Below, piece by piece: positions 31,661 to 40,637 of a stretch of DNA of 64,000 bases. The DNA is from Torymus aiolomorphi (lineage: Eukaryota; Arthropoda; Insecta; Hymenoptera; Torymidae): the NCBI GenBank assembly GCA_036365515.1, contig CM070874.1, positions 47,429,083-47,493,082 of the forward strand, read 5' to 3'. The notes beneath the pieces were generated by a model. It had not been told where the DNA came from. It made no database searches and saw nothing but the letters and a program-made list of their open reading frames with translations. Position 1 is the stretch's first letter. Each line of letters starts with the position of its first letter. A program made the translations under genes and the position numbers.

Positions 31661-32005
31661 ATATTACGCCGTATTCCGAGAGATGAAATAATGCGCATGC
31701 TGTACAACGGAATCTGCTCGAGGGTTTCAAGGTAAGCTGATGGGTGAGTATGCATGGCACTCTGTTGACGAAATGAGATTGATATGCGCAGACGTTTCGG
31801 TAGGGAAAAATAGTCACCGCATGTGTTTACGCCGAAACTTTTATGGATATTGTATTACCATAAGGTTGTCTCATATCTTCTAATGAACACCTTGCGCAAG
31901 AGCGCAGTGTGAGATACGTATCATGCACCATACTCCCTATACTCTCACAGCTTAGCGTGCTTACGCATAGTAATCGTATAGCTGTTGACACCTTTCGCGT
32001 AGCAG
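31661..32005. other. Polinton left non-coding region
   Basis: No gene recognised; unique sequence between two tandem arrays. Confidence 0.4.
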
Positions 32006-32335
32006 CCTTTGAGATTAAATTCCTCTCTCAATATATCTTCGATAAATTGTTTACAAGTATGTCAAAGCGATAGCCTTTCAAAAGGGAGACCGCATCTGTA
32101 TTACAATTGTCTCATACTTTTTCAAAGGATACCGTCTAGAGAACAAATATATCTGGCAGCTTATGACATTGAATTCCTCTCTCAGTATATCTTCGATAAA
32201 TTGTTTACAAGTATATCAAAGCGGTAGTATAGCCTTTCAAAAGGAGACCGCATCTGTATTAAAATTATCTCGTATACTTTTTCAAAGGATACCGTCTAGA
32301 GAACAAATATATCTGACGGCATATCAAAGGGTATA
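32006..32335 (+). repeat. Tandem duplication, about 160-bp unit, two copies
   Basis: 'aattcctctctcaatatatc ttcgataaattgtttacaag ... ctttcaaaagggagaccgca tctgtatt ... ggataccgtctagagaacaa atatatctg' occurs at about 32018-32152 and again at about 32170-32313 with few differences. It is followed by 130 bp of unique sequence up to the polymerase promoter. Confidence 0.8.
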
Positions 32336-32445
32336 ATACACTTCTTAGAATTTTACAGCTCGTGTCTTGTAAACACTTTACGTGTTATATATTTCTATAA
32401 GGTTCTAGAACGAGATTGTCAGAGATTTTTGCGTCATACACACCC

Positions 32446-32480
32446 TATAAATACGACGTTGCTGCTGCTATTCCTTCAGT
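32446..32480 (+). promoter_or_regulatory. TATA box and initiator of the DNA polymerase gene
   Basis: TATAAATA at 32446-32453, and TTCAGT (A at 32478) 32 bp downstream, match the TATA/Inr spacing of insect RNA polymerase II core promoters. The first ATG after it is at 32506. Confidence 0.6.
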
Positions 32481-32505
32481 ATAAAGCAGAATCTCTAAGT
32501 GATTA

Positions 32506-33316
32506 CTATGTCTGCAAGCGACTGTAAGAACGTTGCCAATATAATGTTGGAAGCCCAAGGCTTCTAGCATATAAACAAGTTAATCCTGAGGAAGTTATCG
32601 AGTGGATTAAACTTGGAAATAAGAATTTAAGACTCTTGAGGTTGCTTTTGCGTAAAAATGCAACAAGTGTTGCTGAAAAACAAAAATTTATATCCACTAT
32701 TGGTCTACTCAAAGGTGTACAAGACAGACTAAAGTGTTTATTAAAGAGTGGTGCGGGTTTGCGTGAAAGACGTAGTAATAGAGTAAGATGGCAAGATGTG
32801 GAGTGTGCCTTTAATGAACGGCTTTGATCTGGAGTCATTACAAACATAAAAAACTTGGATATTACTGCATTCATGCAAGATGCTGCAGCATTATTTAAAT
32901 CTCGAATAAATAATGCCTTGAAGAAGGAAGAAGCTCTTAAAGTGTATACTGTGCTGGCAGCTGAATATGTTATAAAAAAAGCTGATGAAGAGACAGTAAA
33001 AATTAAGTATTTCAATACCAAGGCTGAATCAATTTTACCAACAACTGATTTGAAGCAGTGGTTCACAGAGAACGTACAACAACCCATTCAGAGAGACATG
33101 GAAGAGTTTCAAGAGAGAGACTCTGGCTGGACACTTCGAGAAATTCTTAATTTATCTGTGAATATCAACAAGTATAATCCGATGCGAGGTAGTTCATACA
33201 TAGTCTACCCCCTCAAATACAAGGAAAACATGCATGTGGCAATGTACAAAACTTTGATGATGAATGCTTCAAATGGGCAGTACTATCAGCCTTGCATCCT
33301 GTGCACCATCATGTAA
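32506..33316 (+). pseudogene. Protein-primed DNA polymerase B, N-terminal region (broken)
   Basis: This is the N-terminal domain that insect Polinton polymerases carry ahead of the exonuclease. The region 32570-33240 reads as one protein, with blocks NPEEVIEWIKLGNKNLRLLR, SNRVRWQDVECAFNERL, KYFNTKAESILPTTDL, EEFQERDSGWTLREILNL and NINKYNPMRGSSYI. It has three breaks: a frameshift between the likely ATG (32506) and about 32565, an in-frame TGA at 32825-32827, and a frameshift at about 33235-33260, after which the protein continues in the frame of the next entry (FKWAVLSALHP). The opposite-strand open frame 32506-33087 is an antisense shadow. The TATA/Inr at 32446-32480 fixes the gene's 5' end. 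Confidence 0.85.
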
Positions 33317-34160
33317 ATAGAGTATCATCGTACAAAGCCTATGAAAATGACTTGAATTTTAGGGGAATCGACTTTCCTATGAAACCAAAACAAATTCTAA
33401 AATTTGAGAAACAAAATAATATATCTATTAATGTTTATATATTGAAAAAGTGTCATGGGAAATTCAAAGTTGTACCACTTCATATAACATCATGTAAGAA
33501 AGAAATCCATGTTAACCTTCTTCTAATACAAAATAATTATGTAGATGAGAAGGAGGAGGAAGAGCTGGAGGAAGATAATTCAGTTATATCTCACTATGTT
33601 TGGATCAAAGACTTATCTCGCTTAGTGTCTTCACAACTTTCAAAACGAAATGGCCAAAAATATTTATGTGATAGATGCCTACATTACTTTAGAGATAGCT
33701 CTAAATTAGAATATCATGAACAAGATTGTAAACAAATTAACAAATGTAGAGTAAATCTACCAACATCAAGAGATCAAATTTTAAAATTAAAAAATTATAA
33801 TAATGAAGAGAAAGTACCATTTGTCATTTATGCAGATTTTGAGTGTCTCTTGAAACCTATACAAGATGGAAACGCCTATCAAAAGCATGAGGCATTCAGT
33901 GTGGGATATTACTTAAAATGTAGCTATGATAACTCTTTATCATATTATCGTAGCTATAGAAGACCAAATCCTGCTGAATGGTTTGCAAAGGAATTGCAAG
34001 ATTTAGCTGAGAATGTAGAGACTGCATTCAAATGTGCATTACCAATGGAACCATTAACTTTGGAACAAGAACATGCTTTTCAAAATACAAAAATTTGTCA
34101 CATGTGTGGGGAACTCTTAGGTGAGAAGCGTGTTCGAGATCATTGTCATCTCACTGGAAG
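33250..34160 (+). pseudogene. Protein-primed DNA polymerase B, zinc-finger and exonuclease part
   Basis: The middle portion of the Polinton family B polymerase, in the frame open to 34160. In order it shows KFEKQNNISINVYI, an acidic stretch, a C2H2-like finger (CDRCLHYFRDSSKLEYHEQD), exonuclease motif I (YADFECLL, the D.E pair of the 3'-5' proofreading site), and a second Cys/His cluster (CHMCGELL ... RDHCHLTG). At 34160 the coding sequence meets AAG/GTAAGA, and the downstream polymerase resumes at 35011 after TTTCAG, so this segment probably ends at a splice donor. This part itself has no stop. The gene as a whole is broken upstream and has a substituted catalytic residue downstream. Confidence 0.85.
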
Positions 34161-34908
34161 GTAAGATTTATATATATATATATATATATATAACTTAGTA
34201 CACCGCTACCTTCCAGGACACCTACAGGTTTTCTGCAATAGAAGTAGGTATAAAACGTTAAACAGTATATAAGTGACTAAAGAAATAATATTCCTCAGGG
34301 TGTTGACTAACACCACGACGCCTGCGGCGCCCCCTTTCAGTTCCGCAGCATTTTACGTTGATTTTGGAAAAATTTTACGGAAAAAAACGTTGTGAAAGAA
34401 ACCCTAAATGTCCTGAATAATACAAAAATGTCCTGAAAGGTAGCGGTAAACATATTCCTAATTCAGTACAGTCCTGAAAACATGCAAATGTCCTGAAACA
34501 TAGCGGTAAACCAATGAAAAGTCCTGAAACATAGCGGTGAACATATATATATATATATATATTCACATCTGGGACGCATTTTGAGGATTATATAAGTCAT
34601 ATATACCGAATTTTGAGGATTTTGTAGGCATTTTGAAGAGTCTCCTCAAAAGTCCAAAGCACTCGAGAGGCATTTTGAGGATTTTTCAGCGGTTTCCACA
34701 ATAGTGTGTTAATACATCGATTTCGGAAATTCCGTGATATTTTTCCGTAAAAGCGGGCGCCGCAGGCGTCGTGGTGTTAGTCAATAACCTTAGGGTCATT
34801 ATTTCTTTAGTCACGCGCTTGTTTATTGGTTGTTTATAACAATGTTTATATTTGTGTCACCACTATTGTACAAATTCTTTATGAAATCCTCAAAATACCG
34901 TATAATGA

Positions 34909-34963
<55 letters not shown>

Positions 34964-35010
34964 CACGCACAAATAAACACTTTACAGTCAATGTGTATTT
35001 TATGTTTCAG
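34161..35010 (+). other. Intron-like insertion in the DNA polymerase gene
   Basis: 850 bp with GTAAGA at the 5' edge and tatgtttcag at the 3' edge, lying exactly at the point where the conserved coding sequence is interrupted (HCHLTG before, YRGAAHEDCNLNY after); the codon phase (2) is preserved. It holds three (TA)n runs and a TIR element (34273-34814). A spliceosomal intron that acquired a transposon is the simplest interpretation; an insertion that happened to create splice-like edges is the alternative. Confidence 0.65.
34273..34814. mobile_element. TIR element inside the polymerase intron
   Basis: Left end gtgactaaagaaataatatt cctcagggtg..., right end ...ccttagggtcattatttctttagtcac, with arms pairing through 'ctaacaccacgacgcctgcg gcgcc'. 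It contains repeated 'gtcctgaaacatagcggtaa' (three or four) and 'attttgaggatt' words. A related right-end sequence occurs at 20518-20583. No target duplication was recognised. Confidence 0.65.
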
Positions 35011-37069
35011 ATATCGAGGTGCTGCTCACGAAGATTGTAATCTAAATTATAAAGATTCACGCAGCATTCCAGTTATTTTTCACAATTTAACAGGTTATGA
35101 TTCTCACTTTCTCATTAAAGATATTTCTCAAAGCTTCCCCGGACGAGTAGATTTGTTACCTTTAAACAAAGAGCGCTTCATCTCATTCACGAAACACATT
35201 GATGGTAGTGATATTAACTTTAGATTTATTGATTCCTTTCGATTCATGGCTTCATCATTGGACAAACTGTCATCTTATCTTGACGAAACTGATATTTTGC
35301 GGCAAGAGTTTTCTCAAGATGAACCGCTAATTGAACAGAAATTTCAATTACTCAAACGAAAAGGAGTATTTCCTTATGATTATCTAGACTCTGAAGAAAA
35401 ACTTAATGTTTCAAAACTACCATTGAAAGATGAATTCTATAGTAAATTGAATATCTGTCACATATCAGATGAAGATTATGAACATGCAAAAAATGTTTGG
35501 ACAGCATTTAATATATCAAATTTAGGCGAATGTTCAGATTTATACTTAAAAACAGATGTATTACTCTTAGCAGAAGTATTCGAAAATTTTCGCAATAGTT
35601 GTCTTAAAGCTTATGGTTTGGATCCAGCACAGTATTATACAACTCCAGGTCTAACTTGGGACGCCATGCTGAAGTATACCAAAATACAGCTTGAGTTGCT
35701 CACTGATATTGATCAAGTTATGTTCATTGAGCGTGGAATACGAGGTGGGGTAAGTCAATATTCAAATCGCTATGCCCGAGCTAATAATAAATACCTGGGT
35801 AGTGACTATGATGCAGAAAAGGAGTCCAAATATCTCATGTATTTCGATGTAAACAATCTTTACGGCTGGACTATGCAACAGTCATTGCCATATGGTGGCT
35901 TACAATGGATTGAAGATGTAGAGCATATAAATTTTAATATTCCAGATGATGCTCCAATAGGCTATATACTTGAAGTCGATTTGGAATATCCAGAAAATTT
36001 ACATGATGCGCACAAAGACTTACCATTTTGTCCGGAACATAAAAAACCACCAGGCTCCTCACAACCTAAATTGCTTACAACTGTTGAACCAAAATCGCGA
36101 TACTTACTTCATTATCGTAACTTAAAGCAAGTTTTAGCCAATGGATTAAAACTAACGAAAATTCATAGAGTTTTAAAATTTAATCAAAGACCTTGGCTCA
36201 AAGAATATATCGATTTAAATAGTAAAATGAGACAAGCAGCTAAAAATGACTTCGAGAAAAATCTTTACAAGCTAATGAATAATGCCGTTTTTGGTAAGAC
36301 TATGGAAAATGTTCGAAAAAGGGTCAATGTTAAATTACTGACCAAATGGGAAGGTCGATATGGAGCAGAAGCTCTTATTGCGCGACCAGAATTCCATAGC
36401 CGTACAATCATCGATGAAAACCTTGTTCTCATAGAATTAGAGAAGACAGAAGTATACATGAATAAGCCAATATATGTAGGTCTTTGTGTATTGGATTTAC
36501 CAAAGGCTTTAGTATATGATTTTCACTACAACTACATGAAGAAGCAATTCGAGGATAGCTGCAAACTGTTGTATACCAATACTGATAGTTTAATATATGA
36601 AATAAATGATGAAGATATATATAAAGTGATAAAACGTGACATTTCAAATTTTGATACTTCTGACTACCCAGCTGATAACATTTTTGAAATTCCTCAAGTC
36701 AATAAAAAAGTTGTAGGCCTAATGAAAGATGAATGCAATGGTCAAATCATGACTGAATTCGTTGGGTTACGTAGTAAAATGTACAGTATTCGTATAAATG
36801 GACAAGATCATGTTAAAAAAGTTAAAGGTATTAAAACTGGAGTTGTTAATAGAACCATCACTTTTGATGATTATGTTCATTGTTTATTAAATTCATCAAC
36901 ACAACATAGACAACAGCGTGTTATACAGTCTAAAGCACATGTAGTACATACGATTGAGCAAACAAAGTTAGCTTTAAGCCCCTACGATAATAAGAGGTAC
37001 TTAATATCTGGGAAAACAGATACTCTACCTTGGGGGCATTATAAAACTATTGAAATTAATGAAGATTGA
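35011..37069 (+). pseudogene. Protein-primed DNA polymerase B, polymerase domain with altered motif C
   Basis: This is the C-terminal two thirds of the Polinton polymerase, open throughout: AAHEDCNLNY, Exo II region (HNLTGYDSHFLI), Exo III (LYLKTDVLLL), motif A (FDVNNLYGWTM), motif B (LYKLMNNAVFGKTMEN) and motif C. The last reads YTNTDSLIYE where family B polymerases have D.D, so the first aspartate is Asn (codon AAT at 36578-36580). That residue is normally required at the metal site, so even the intact frame would probably be inactive. The frame begins at the acceptor-like TTTCAG; the open frame upstream of 35011 is TA-repeat sequence and not part of the protein. It ends at TGA 37067-37069, followed by AATAAA at 37089-37094, and converges with the integrase gene. 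Confidence 0.92.
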
Positions 37070-37088
37070 TTGTAAATATGGAATTATT

Positions 37089-37128
37089 AATAAAAGACTT
37101 TATATCTCATACAACATATACATTTATT
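37089..37128. promoter_or_regulatory. Back-to-back poly-A signals between polymerase and integrase
   Basis: AATAAA on the plus strand at 37089-37094 serves the polymerase. TTTATT at 37123-37128 is AATAAA on the minus strand, 12 bp upstream... i.e. just past the integrase stop on its own strand. The two genes converge tail to tail with 65 bp between stops. Confidence 0.6.
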
Positions 37129-37134
37129 TAACCT

Positions 37135-38057
37135 TTACATATCTGATTTGCTTATCCAACTATTGTGTGAGTTATCAAACCCTAACCATTTAACATAAAT
37201 CTTATTTCCACGCTTCTTCAACACCTTCTCCACAAGATAGACGTCTGGATATTTAGCTTTGAGCAGTTCTTGTTCATAGAAACCACCGGCAATGGGTTGA
37301 TCTCGATAGTCTTTTAGCTTGTAGGTAACTGGATTAGTAGCCATCACTTGATTTATTGTAAAAATTTCTGTTGACCAATTAGGTGTATAACCCTTCTCAA
37401 ATACTTGCTTTATCTTACTAACTCTTACTATATCTCCAATCTTAAATGTTGGCTTTCTCACTATTTTCGCCTGTTGAGCAAACTTCGCAAGTACTCCTGC
37501 CTCATTGGCCAATGTTATATCTTTAGTCTTCATTCCAATGGTACGATATTTGCTGTTATTATACTCCTTTAGCAAATTGGGTAAGATATCAAGCCACTTA
37601 TATTTTCCACGCAAGCTGAATTGCATCCACATCTTCTGCTTAAGGGTGCGATTGAAACGCTTACAAATAGATGCTTTGAGATTACTGTATGTCGAATAGA
37701 GATTAATTCCATATCGTTGCATGAGACTTTGAAATGTAGCATTGTAAAATTCTTTGCCTCGATCGGTCTGTAAATTTGATGGTTTGCGTCCCTGCTGCAA
37801 GATAGACTCCGTTGCTGTTGTGACATCAGTGGCAGTCTTTTGCTTTATAGGAACAGCCCATGCATACTTGGAGAATACATCGATAACAGTGAGCATATAT
37901 ATCTATAGCCATTGTTTTCTCGAGCATAAGGCTGCATCTCCACTAGATCAGCTTGCCATGTTTCATCCAAGCCACGTTCAATAAACTTGCGTCGTCGATA
38001 ATTTCGACATGCAGGTGTATGAAGCTCCTTAACCACTTGCTGCTGTATGACCTTCAT
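37135..38057 (-). pseudogene. Retrovirus-like integrase with chromodomain (frameshifted, catalytic Glu lost)
   Basis: Polinton DDE integrase, which would insert the element with a 6-bp duplication. In order: basic N-terminal part (LHTPACRNYRRRKF), first Asp (WQADLVEM), second Asp (LQTDRGKEFYN), third motif SICKRFNRTLK, SH3-like C-terminal part (TFKIGDIVRVSK ... TYKLKDYRDQPIAGGFYEQE) and a terminal chromodomain (VYLVEKVLKKRGNKIYVKWL ... SHNSWI). Two defects: the frame shifts within a TATATAT run near 37895, apparently a 2-bp gain, and the catalytic Glu of the third motif is Lys (codon 37660-37662 on the minus strand). Codon frames 37896-37135 and 38057-37890 carry the two halves. The 5' end may extend to 38234 (next entry). 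Confidence 0.92.
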
Positions 38058-38063
38058 TTTGAA

Positions 38064-38234
38064 TTATTGAAATCTCTTGTAATTTTGTCGTTCAGGTAAG
38101 GAAAAAGTATTAGAAGAAAATTTATTTATAAAATTTTTCCACTGTGATTCGTTCTTTTGTTTATCTTTTTGACTATTGTCAGAAAGTTTTGTATATGGTA
38201 TATTGCTGTTCATAGTACTATTTGATTTATCCAT
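38064..38234 (-). CDS. 56-codon ORF in frame upstream of the integrase
   Basis: The ATG at 38234 opens a Ser/Asn/Lys-rich frame (SQKDKQKNESQWKNFINKF) that ends in TAA at 38064-38066, two codons before the ATG at 38057 and in the same frame as the integrase. Upstream on the minus strand is TATAAATAG (about 38282-38274). Either this is the true N-terminus of the integrase, cut off by a nonsense codon, or it is a separate leader peptide. I favour the first, because the TATA box and first ATG point to 38234 and Polinton integrases usually have more sequence before the catalytic core. No domain recognised. Confidence 0.45.
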   Translation of the reverse strand: MDKSNSTMNSNIPYTKLSDNSQKDKQKNESQWKNFINKFSSNTFSLPERQNYKRFQ

Positions 38235-38304
38235 TTTCGATGAGTGCTGGAACGATACTGTGATAAATTTATAATTGGAGTTCTATTTATAAGATTTTAC
38301 CTCT

Positions 38305-38646
38305 TCAATTACTTGCTGCATCTTCTAGGCTCTGAATTACAGATTCTATTTTTGAAAACTTTGCATCCATCTCATCTCTGTGAGCCTCAATAATAACATC
38401 TAAATTGTCCAAATCTGCTCTTAATCTAGCAGTTACTTCATACAAGCTTCTGATTTCTATTTTAACTATGCGCTGTACAGTATCCAAATTAACAGCATCA
38501 CCTGATTGGGTAGGCTCAGCAACATTACATAATCTCTTGCCGTCCATGTCGTATTCTCCGTCAGAAGTTACTTTGAAGCCAACACCCGGAGGACCACGAC
38601 TACCTTCAGCACGCGCGAGATTACGTCCGAATACATCGACACTCAT
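38305..38646 (-). CDS. Fibre-like protein: collagen-like segment, shaft repeat and coiled coil
   Basis: 113 residues from the ATG at 38646 (a longer frame from 38682 would need a non-ATG start). Residues 15-24 are collagen-like (GSRGPPGVGF). Residues 33-56 (DMDGKRLCNVAEPTQSGDAV, then NLDTV) resemble the 'G..L.NV..P....DAVN' blocks of trimeric phage and viral tail fibres. Residues about 60-108 form a heptad-rich helix (IRSLYEVTARLRADLDNLDV). The architecture suggests a trimeric fibre or spike that could sit on the penton, but no receptor-binding head is visible, so attachment is inference. It lies in a leftward cluster whose next gene upstream stops at 38679-38681. The frame is intact. Confidence 0.65.
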   Translation of the reverse strand: MSVDVFGRNLARAEGSRGPPGVGFKVTSDGEYDMDGKRLCNVAEPTQSGDAVNLDTVQRIVKIEIRSLYEVTARLRADLDNLDVIIEAHRDEMDAKFSKIESVIQSLEDAASN

Positions 38647-38678
38647 GTTGCAACTGACTGCAATACCATCGAGTTCAA

Positions 38679-38885
38679 TCAATTTATACTCAAATATGTA
38701 TTATATTTATGTACGAGCACAGGCGTAATAATTTCAAATAATCTTTGAATTCGCATTCGAAAACGCTCTCGATCACGTGCTATCTGTTCCCATTCTCCGT
38801 GACGTGCAGCTCGACTGGCATAGGACCACACATGCATCACATGAATAACTGGTTTAGCATCAAAGTGAACTCTCTTCGAAGACAT
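38679..38885 (-). CDS. PPP1R15/GADD34-like protein phosphatase 1 regulatory domain protein
   Basis: 68 residues from the ATG at 38885. Near the start is KRVHF (residues 4-8), an RVxF-type PP1-docking motif. It is followed by a spaced W (HVW, residue 20), AARHGEWEQIARDRERF (residues 26-42) and RIQR. The order and spacing RVxF - W - AAR.G.WEQ.ARDR.RF..RI - PVL match the conserved C-terminal core of PPP1R15 proteins (GADD34/CReP), which bring PP1 to phosphorylated eIF2-alpha; herpesvirus ICP34.5 and African swine fever virus DP71L are known viral versions. By analogy this small protein would keep translation going when an eIF2-alpha kinase is active; that role is inference. It starts 1 bp after the stop of the upstream gene, suggesting compact expression. 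The frame is intact. Confidence 0.75.
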   Translation of the reverse strand: MSSKRVHFDAKPVIHVMHVWSYASRAARHGEWEQIARDRERFRMRIQRLFEIITPVLVHKYNTYLSIN

Positions 38886-38886
38886 C

Positions 38887-39825
38887 TTAATGTATGTAAC
38901 CTGCTTCTTTGAGTTCTTCAATGATTGAATGAATCTCATTTGTGTGGCTCTGATTGCCAGCTTTCAGTTCAGCCAAGAGTAAGCGAAGACGATCAACTAA
39001 TTCGTTAGGATCATCCCAGTATACATAGTCCATACGCATATCTTTTCTTGCAATCTTATATTTAGGTAAGAGGCCTGAGCCACTAACACTTCTGTTTATT
39101 GATTTATCGAAATAGGGACCTATGAAGTCTTTATATTTGTTACTGTTACTCTTACGTAGAGGTTGAGTTTCACTATAATTTCTTCTAGGAGCATTCGTTA
39201 CTTCTACGATTTTTCGATAATTTTCAATATCATTGGAACCTATGTGCATCAAGTCAGGTTGCTTCTGAAAGAGCAATTGAAGTAAACCTGCTGTTTTTGG
39301 ATAGTTTACATTTTGAACTTTCACATAAGTTTTTGTAAAATCTATAGGTGAGTCACCAATTTTCATTACATTATCTTCTATTCGTACCCCATAGATATTA
39401 TCGAGTGAGTTGGGACGTTTTTCTAAGGTCTGTAGGTAAGTTTTTTTAACAAATTCTGTTTCTTCATCATCATCATCATCCTGTCCGCTTTCAGCTGTTT
39501 CAAATGATGCGTCTACTCTTTTAGTCTTTACAGTTTCATCAAGATCACTTTGTGATTCCTCTTCATCTTCATTATCTGAGCTAAACTCTTGAACATAACT
39601 CGGCTCTTGCTCCTCTTCGGTCTTTTTTTTAATTACTTTCTTTTTCTCTGTTTGTGCAGCATCAACGAGTTTTTCAAGTGGACTTACAATAGGCTTAAAT
39701 GTTTCCCCCAACACCTTTTCTACATCTGTTTTATCTTGCCTCAACTGCTTGTACTTTCGCTTAATTACTTCTCTCGATTTTATAATTTGATTGAGAACGT
39801 TTTCCTCTTGCTTGAGGTGTGCCAT
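38887..39825 (-). CDS. Acidic coiled-coil Polinton protein of unknown function
   Basis: 312 residues, ATG at 39825, intact. Residues 1-80 are a charged helix (KSREVIKRKYKQLRQDKTDV); 80-130 are strongly acidic (SSDNEDEEESQSDLDE and QDDDDDEETEF). The C-terminal half has globular-looking blocks (LDNIYGVRIEDNVMKIGDSP, IDFTKTYVKVQNVNYPKTAG, LLQLLFQKQPDLMHIGS) and ends MDYVYWDDPNELVDRLRLLL with SHTNEIHSIIEELKEAGYI. I recognise this C-terminal block as typical of insect Polinton-like proteins but know no function. The position beside the ATPase and the virion genes suggests a structural, scaffold or packaging role. The stop (38887-38889) lies 1 bp from the ATG of the PPP1R15-like gene. Confidence 0.7.
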   Translation of the reverse strand: MAHLKQEENVLNQIIKSREVIKRKYKQLRQDKTDVEKVLGETFKPIVSPLEKLVDAAQTEKKKVIKKKTEEEQEPSYVQEFSSDNEDEEESQSDLDETVKTKRVDASFETAESGQDDDDDEETEFVKKTYLQTLEKRPNSLDNIYGVRIEDNVMKIGDSPIDFTKTYVKVQNVNYPKTAGLLQLLFQKQPDLMHIGSNDIENYRKIVEVTNAPRRNYSETQPLRKSNSNKYKDFIGPYFDKSINRSVSGSGLLPKYKIARKDMRMDYVYWDDPNELVDRLRLLLAELKAGNQSHTNEIHSIIEELKEAGYIH

Positions 39826-39847
39826 ATTGTCTGATGAACAATTGAAA

Positions 39848-40531
39848 TCATACTAATCGGTTTTGCTTTGGGGAAGCTATATTTATAAGAAATTGATCGA
39901 ACCCCTTTCTATATCGACCACTACCAGCAACTTGAACATAAATCTCTAAATTAAGCATATGACATATCTGTGTTTACGTGATCATTATATACATGCTTTA
40001 AATTCATATCATCTTGTCGAAATAATACTAATAAATTTACATTATCTCGTATTAGATGCTGTGGAATGTGAGCATAAGATTGACATAGATAGAAGCAGTC
40101 TACATTTTTGTGTCGTCCCATACAAAAGAAATTTTTAATGTTTTCTTGTTTTTCACATGCTACATCATCAAATATGATAATTGAATTTGGAAGTACATCT
40201 TCTATTGATATTACTTCATTATTACTTCATCATGATCCTTGAATGGGAAATACTTAATTCCATTTATAGGCTTCAAGAGAAGCTTGAGAAATTTGTACTT
40301 GAGCTGTTCCAGTGATTTTGAGTAAACATATACATTTTCAAATTTTAATCCACTAGGATGAGTAATGAGTGAGAGTAGAGCGTTTGTTTTTCCACAATTT
40401 GATGAACCACAGAATATAGCTCTAATATTATTGGGAAGTAATTCTCCATGACGTCTTTTTGATTTTTGTTGCGTCATTAATTTATCGAAATTCACAACAG
40501 ATAGTTTAACGTGTTGCTCCTTAAACTCCAT
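39848..40531 (-). pseudogene. FtsK/HerA-like genome-packaging ATPase (frameshifted)
   Basis: The A32-like packaging ATPase of Polintons and related viruses, which pumps DNA into capsids. From the ATG at 40531: basic N-terminus, Walker A IFCGSSNCGKTNALLSLI, then KFENVYVYSKSLEQL. The frame breaks near 40205-40225, where a short 'aatgaagt' unit is duplicated. In another frame the protein continues with Walker B (SIIIFDDVACEKQ), NFFCMGRHKNVDCFYLCQSY (sensor-like region) and NLLVLFRQDD. Further lesions near 39960 interrupt the C-terminus before a recognisable GRYRKGFDQFL and the stop at 39848-39850. Without breaks it would be about 225-230 residues, normal for the family. It diverges from the PLA2-protease gene; a TATATAAG (minus, about 40592-40585) could be its TATA box. 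Confidence 0.88.
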
Positions 40532-40571
40532 GTTCAATGTTTGACGTCTCAAAGAAAACTAACCTTGAACG

Positions 40572-40607
40572 TATATATACATCATACTTATATACATTTC
40601 CAGTTAG
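40572..40607 (+). promoter_or_regulatory. TATA box and initiator of the PLA2-protease gene
   Basis: TATATATA at 40572-40579 and CCAGTT (A at 40602) 30 bp downstream; the ATG follows at 40638. The region also separates this gene from the divergent ATPase gene. Confidence 0.5.
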
Positions 40608-40637
40608 TATGTATTTATCCTCCGAGGTGTTAACATC

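Noticed and set aside
32506..33087. 193-codon minus-strand ORF
   Set aside because: It is antisense to the conserved N-terminal region of the DNA polymerase, which has clear family blocks on the plus strand.
37880..37905. Programmed frameshift in the integrase
   Set aside because: The break is in a TATATAT run typical of dinucleotide slippage, and the catalytic Glu is also lost, so plain decay is more likely.
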